DNA from: Thermotoga sp.
Lineage (GTDB): Bacteria > Thermotogota > Thermotogae > Mesoaciditogales > Mesoaciditogaceae
Assembly (NCBI GenBank): GCA_020722015.1
Contig: DYLQ01000002.1
Span: forward strand, 42,689-106,688
Length of the DNA: 64,000 nucleotides
Reading direction: 5' to 3'
Positions 61,188 through 64,000 of this stretch are shown here, piece after piece (the first letter of the stretch is position 1; every line of letters begins with the position of its first letter). Below the pieces are notes generated by a model. The model had not been told where the DNA came from. It saw nothing but the letters and a program-made list of their open reading frames with translations, and did not search any database. Position numbers and translations under genes: made by a program.

Positions 61188-62116
61188 TATCGATGAAAGG
61201 AAAAAGCATAATAAGCATCGACGATTTGAGCATCGAAGAATTAAATCAGTTAATCGATACGTCAATAAGACTTAAAGACGAACTTTACTGTGGCGAAAGA
61301 AAAGATGTGTTGGCCGGAAAAACACTTGGCATGATCTTTGAAAAACCTTCTTTGAGGACAAGAGTTGCATTTGAAACTGCGATGACACAGCTTGGCGGTC
61401 ATGCGATATATTTAGGACCGGATGATATAAAACTTGGAAAAAGAGAAACAACGGAAGACATAGCAAGAGTACTTTCGAGTATGGTAGATGTCATAATGGC
61501 AAGAGTTTTCGCACATAAAACTGTGGAAGATCTTGCAAAATATTCGAGAGTGCCTGTTATAAACGGACTTTCCGATTTCGAACATCCAACGCAAATTATA
61601 GGTGATATGGTAACTGTAAAAGAAAAATTCGGATATTTCAGAGGGTTAAAATTTTCTTTCATCGGCGATGGCAACAACGTTGCAAATTCCATAGCATTTG
61701 CCAGTGCAAAATTGGGAATGCATGTCATCATCGCTTCACCTAAAGGGTATGAACTTCAAAAGAAAGTTTTTGAAAGAGCTCTTGAAATAGCGAAATTGAC
61801 GCAGGCTAAAGTGGAGGTCACAAATGATCCGGCCTACGCCGCTAAAGATGCGGATATCATATACACAGATGTATGGGCCTCAATGGGACAAGAAAGTGAA
61901 ACAGAGACGAGAAAGAAGATATTTGCGCCGTATCAGGTCAATGCAAAGATCATGAGCCTTGCCAAACCAACGGCGATTTTCATGCACTGCTTGCCGGCGC
62001 ACTATGGTGAAGAAGTTACAGAAGATGTTGGGCATGGCGCTCAAAGTGTGATTTTCGAAGAAGCCGAAAATAGACTTCATTCGATAAAAGCGATGATAGT
62101 CCATACAACGAGATAA
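61184..62116 (+). CDS. argF: Ornithine carbamoyltransferase
   Basis: The 310-residue enzyme makes citrulline from ornithine and carbamoyl phosphate. The carbamoyl-phosphate loop is [16 protein letters not shown], a common variant of [17 protein letters not shown] gives the HPxQ motif, DGNNVANS the ornithine-domain loop, [10 protein letters not shown] (SMG loop) binds ornithine, and [16 protein letters not shown] holds the catalytic Cys. GAGGAGG precedes the ATG, which overlaps the ackA stop. Co-location with acetate kinase may reflect shared energy metabolism. Confidence 0.95.
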   Translation: MISMKGKSIISIDDLSIEELNQLIDTSIRLKDELYCGERKDVLAGKTLGMIFEKPSLRTRVAFETAMTQLGGHAIYLGPDDIKLGKRETTEDIARVLSSMVDVIMARVFAHKTVEDLAKYSRVPVINGLSDFEHPTQIIGDMVTVKEKFGYFRGLKFSFIGDGNNVANSIAFASAKLGMHVIIASPKGYELQKKVFERALEIAKLTQAKVEVTNDPAYAAKDADIIYTDVWASMGQESETETRKKIFAPYQVNAKIMSLAKPTAIFMHCLPAHYGEEVTEDVGHGAQSVIFEEAENRLHSIKAMIVHTTR

Positions 62117-62295
62117 TTTGAACACTGTTGATTTAAGATAACATGAGGTAAAACGACATAATAGTAGAAAAGTGCCATTAAAAAGTATTTTTTGCCTCTA
62201 ATTACTCTTGATTACCTATAATCGCCATAAATTAGGTATATGTTAAAATGAAATTTGGTTTATAATTATCGCAAGCCTAAAAAGGAGGCGATACC

Positions 62296-62364
62296 ATGCA
62301 GGAAAAGAAAGAAAAGAAACAGGAAAAGAAGTCAGATAAGAAAGAAAAGAAAGAAAAGAAATAA
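62296..62364 (+). CDS. 22-residue Lys/Glu-rich peptide gene
   Basis: ATG 62296 follows a strong AAAGGAGG site and the frame ends TAA at 62362-62364. The peptide reads MQEKKEKKQEKKSDKK and then EKKEKK, made almost only of Lys and Glu, so it would be highly charged and helical. A TATAAT lies at 62261-62266 and a perfect terminator at 62386-62417, so it stands alone as a transcription unit. Function unknown. It could be a leader, an RNA-level element, or a small RNA/DNA-binding peptide. Confidence 0.65.
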   Translation: MQEKKEKKQEKKSDKKEKKEKK

Positions 62365-62385
62365 GCAAAAAAGTTTGGGAAATAA

Positions 62386-62417
62386 AATCCCTTCTCAAAA
62401 AGAGAAGGGATTTTTTG
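62386..62417 (+). terminator. Strong terminator after the Lys/Glu peptide gene
   Basis: AATCCCTTCTC pairs with GAGAAGGGATT across a five-A loop, followed by TTTTT. The stem is perfect over 11 bp. Confidence 0.92.
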
Positions 62418-62571
62418 CTTAATCTTTCTTTGTGTTTTCCGCAAATTTCATATGTGAAAGGAATGATGATAAAATTTAGGAAACGAGGGCAAGAATCCTC
62501 CCCATTTCAATGGAGAGTAGTTCACTAGTTAAAAGAAGTAAATGAAGATTGAAAAGATAGGAGATCATAAG

Positions 62572-63729
62572 ATGGCAAATATCCTATATTCTGTTCTCAT
62601 GATAATTCTAATGACTTTTTCTGTCCGTGCAAGTAACAACATGCTTACCACCACTATTCCTTTACTTGTAAAGTACAACTTGAGTTTCAACGAAATACTT
62701 ATAGGCTTGATATCGGCAGTTTTTTCGTTATCTACCTTTTTGATGAGTGGTTTCATAAATGCAAGTCTGAAATCGAAAGAAAGAAGAATACTTTTCATAT
62801 TTTCGTCAATAGTTTATGCCGCACTTTTTCCGTTCTTTTCTGTGGTCAACTACGTGAGTGTATGGATACTTTCAATAGCCACAGGCTTTGTGCTTGGCGC
62901 TTTGATGCCAAATATCATAACTTCTTCAAGTCTTTATCCCGAAAAAAAGGTAAGGGAAAGGATCGTTTCCATATACACTTTAACTCTGAGTCTTTCACTT
63001 ATAATAGGACCGGCAATTGAATCCATAATCTTGACCAGATTCACTCTGAGACAATCCTTTATCTTTTTCGCCGTCTTCGGATTTTTAGCGGCGATAACTT
63101 CGTTCTTCATAAAATTTCCCGAAAAGGAAAATGAAAAGATCTCTTCAGGTACACACACATCGATCTTCAAGAATGCCGGATTTCGCGCATCTGTGATAAA
63201 CAACCTCATATACAACGTTCCTTTTGCGATGATAACGGTCTTCGGTGGCATCTACGCAAAAGAATCGTTCCATGCAAGTTATTCTATCATCACCGTTCTT
63301 TTTGCCCTGTTCTTCTCCACGTCATTTTTGAGTAGACTCATTTTCACCATAAAGCCTCCTGATAATCTTGCCTTTCAGATGGTTATGTCGGCAATTTTAA
63401 CGGCAATAGGGCTTTCAGTTCTTGTGCTATCAAATAACATCATCGTTTATTCGATTGCTTTTCTTGTTCTCGGAATTCCACATGGACTGACATATCCTTT
63501 ATCACTGGTTGCACTTACAAGAGCCTTTCCACCCGAAAAAAGGAACATGGCCAACAGTTACTTTTTCTCAGTTTTAACGGCAATAGGGACATTTATACCG
63601 ATCATCTTCGGAGTTGTGATAAATTTCATAGGAATAAGATTCACGTTCGCGATAATAATTCCATTCGTTCTGATCTTTTTGATCTTTTTAAGAAAAGAAT
63701 CTTCAAAGATGAAAGAAGATATTCCATGA
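62572..63729 (+). CDS. Major facilitator superfamily transporter
   Basis: This ~385-residue membrane protein has 12 predicted helices in two halves. A charged loop after helix 2 (NASLKSKERRILFIF) fits the MFS A-motif region. A central soluble loop follows helix 6 (FPEKENEKISSGTHTS). Resembles drug or sugar exporters; substrate unknown. ATG 62572 is preferred, with AGGAGAT eight bases upstream; ATG 62542 is also possible. It is the last gene before a MITE-like repeat. Confidence 0.85.
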   Translation: MANILYSVLMIILMTFSVRASNNMLTTTIPLLVKYNLSFNEILIGLISAVFSLSTFLMSGFINASLKSKERRILFIFSSIVYAALFPFFSVVNYVSVWILSIATGFVLGALMPNIITSSSLYPEKKVRERIVSIYTLTLSLSLIIGPAIESIILTRFTLRQSFIFFAVFGFLAAITSFFIKFPEKENEKISSGTHTSIFKNAGFRASVINNLIYNVPFAMITVFGGIYAKESFHASYSIITVLFALFFSTSFLSRLIFTIKPPDNLAFQMVMSAILTAIGLSVLVLSNNIIVYSIAFLVLGIPHGLTYPLSLVALTRAFPPEKRNMANSYFFSVLTAIGTFIPIIFGVVINFIGIRFTFAIIIPFVLIFLIFLRKESSKMKEDIP

Positions 63730-63749
63730 GCGATGAAAACAGTGAAATA

Positions 63750-63900
63750 TATACTAAACTTTTTAAAATCAGCATATAAATTCAAATTTGACGGAGAGCA
63801 AATTGCCTTGCAGGTGGCCTCCGCAGCGTAGCGAGGACCAGACACCGAAAGGCAATTGCTGAAGTCAAATGATCTCGTTTTTTAAAGTTGGTTCAGTATA
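63750..63900. repeat. MITE-like repeat, copy D (class 2 interior)
   Basis: Starts TATACTAAACTTTTTAAAA and ends GTTGGTTCAGTATA, 151 bases. The interior matches copy C in inverted orientation, including GGAGAGCAAATTGCC, GCGAGGACCAGACACC and GAAAGGCAATTGCTG. Ends form imperfect inverted repeats. Confidence 0.85.
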
Positions 63901-63917
63901 AAGGCCCTTTTGTACTT

Positions 63918-64000
63918 TTAAGCATTTGTAGGTATAAGATCTACGGCATCGACCTTTTCAACCGCATCGAATCTGCATACTTCATAACAACTTCCACATT
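63918..64000 (-). CDS. 4Fe-4S ferredoxin-type protein, C-terminal end only
   Basis: An open minus-strand frame runs from the window edge to TAA at 63918-63920 and encodes CGSCYEVCRFDAVEKVDAVD then LIPTNA. CxxCxxxC with EVCRFDAVEK resembles a bacterial [4Fe-4S] cluster segment, as in ferredoxins and MinD-type ATPases with an inserted ferredoxin. Only 26 residues are visible, so the protein cannot be named. Confidence 0.5.
   Translation of the reverse strand, partial: CGSCYEVCRFDAVEKVDAVDLIPTNA

Noticed and set aside
62117..62260. Second small gene between argF and the Lys/Glu peptide
   Set aside because: Stops occur in all frames and no ribosome-binding site with a start codon is visible; only a -10 element at its end can be supported.
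1..64000. CRISPR array, rRNA operon, prophage or transposase gene
   Set aside because: No regularly spaced short repeats, no rRNA sequence and no recognisable integrase or transposase was found on either strand.

Overview
The window is a gene-dense, AT-rich bacterial chromosome segment. The gene mix is typical of anaerobic, fermentative Thermotogota-like thermophiles or moderate thermophiles: flavodiiron protein, class II aldolase, acetate kinase, Ugp- and Opp-type ABC importers, corrinoid salvage, a CBS/poly(A)-polymerase fusion, an archaeal-type asparagine synthetase, an archaeal-type AAA ATPase, and a PorV-like barrel beside a secreted Ig-like protein. TTG and GTG starts behind strong AGGAGGTG-type ribosome-binding sites are common, and genes are packed into operons with 1-4 base overlaps. 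The lineage is an inference; no 16S gene is present.

Layout. 1-8928 (minus): DegV, FlK-like thioesterase, adenine deaminase, molybdenum hydroxylase large subunit, an unassigned fold-type II PLP enzyme, 8-oxoguanine deaminase and a cut M32 carboxypeptidase, forming a purine-degradation operon. 9055-14163 (plus): MscL with a zinc ribbon, a PolX-N/HhH-DUF2087 fusion, ugpBAE and a cytochrome b5-DUF2231 protein. 14160-16186 (minus): tatD and murC. 16386-21764 (plus): flavodiiron protein, NRAMP-like transporter, MntR/DtxR regulator, 6-phosphogluconate dehydrogenase and G6P dehydrogenase. 21845-22963: asparagine synthetase behind a leader peptide with six consecutive Asn codons and a complete transcription attenuator. 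22985-31334 (minus): rpmE, flippase, CBS/nucleotidyltransferase, mutS2 and two envelope proteins. 31609-36232 (minus): rsmD, recG, a small membrane ORF, hpt, an MBL-fold hydrolase and RseC. 36290-40320 (plus): GlmL-type ATPase, RNase HI, a Yip1-like protein, a GT4 glycosyltransferase and a membrane protein. 40560-45999 (minus): oppABCDF. 46064-47397: an archaeal-type AAA ATPase flanked by imperfect direct repeats, next to a short oppF remnant. 47376-53781 (plus): a cobalamin riboswitch and eight corrinoid-salvage genes ending in a probable alpha-ribazole kinase/transporter pair. 53818-62116 (plus): tRNA-Val, Ppx-like, RlmI-like, a two-component pair, a wHTH regulator, LemA, Fba, AckA and ArgF. 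62296-64000: a 22-residue Lys/Glu peptide gene, an MFS transporter, a MITE-like repeat and the end of a ferredoxin-like gene.

The most notable non-coding finding is the asparagine attenuator (21845-22040). Next come a four-copy family of ~150 bp MITE-like repeats and the direct-repeat-flanked ATPase insertion beside the B12 promoter. No CRISPR array, rRNA or transposase gene was seen. No stretch longer than about 300 bases lacks an annotated feature.
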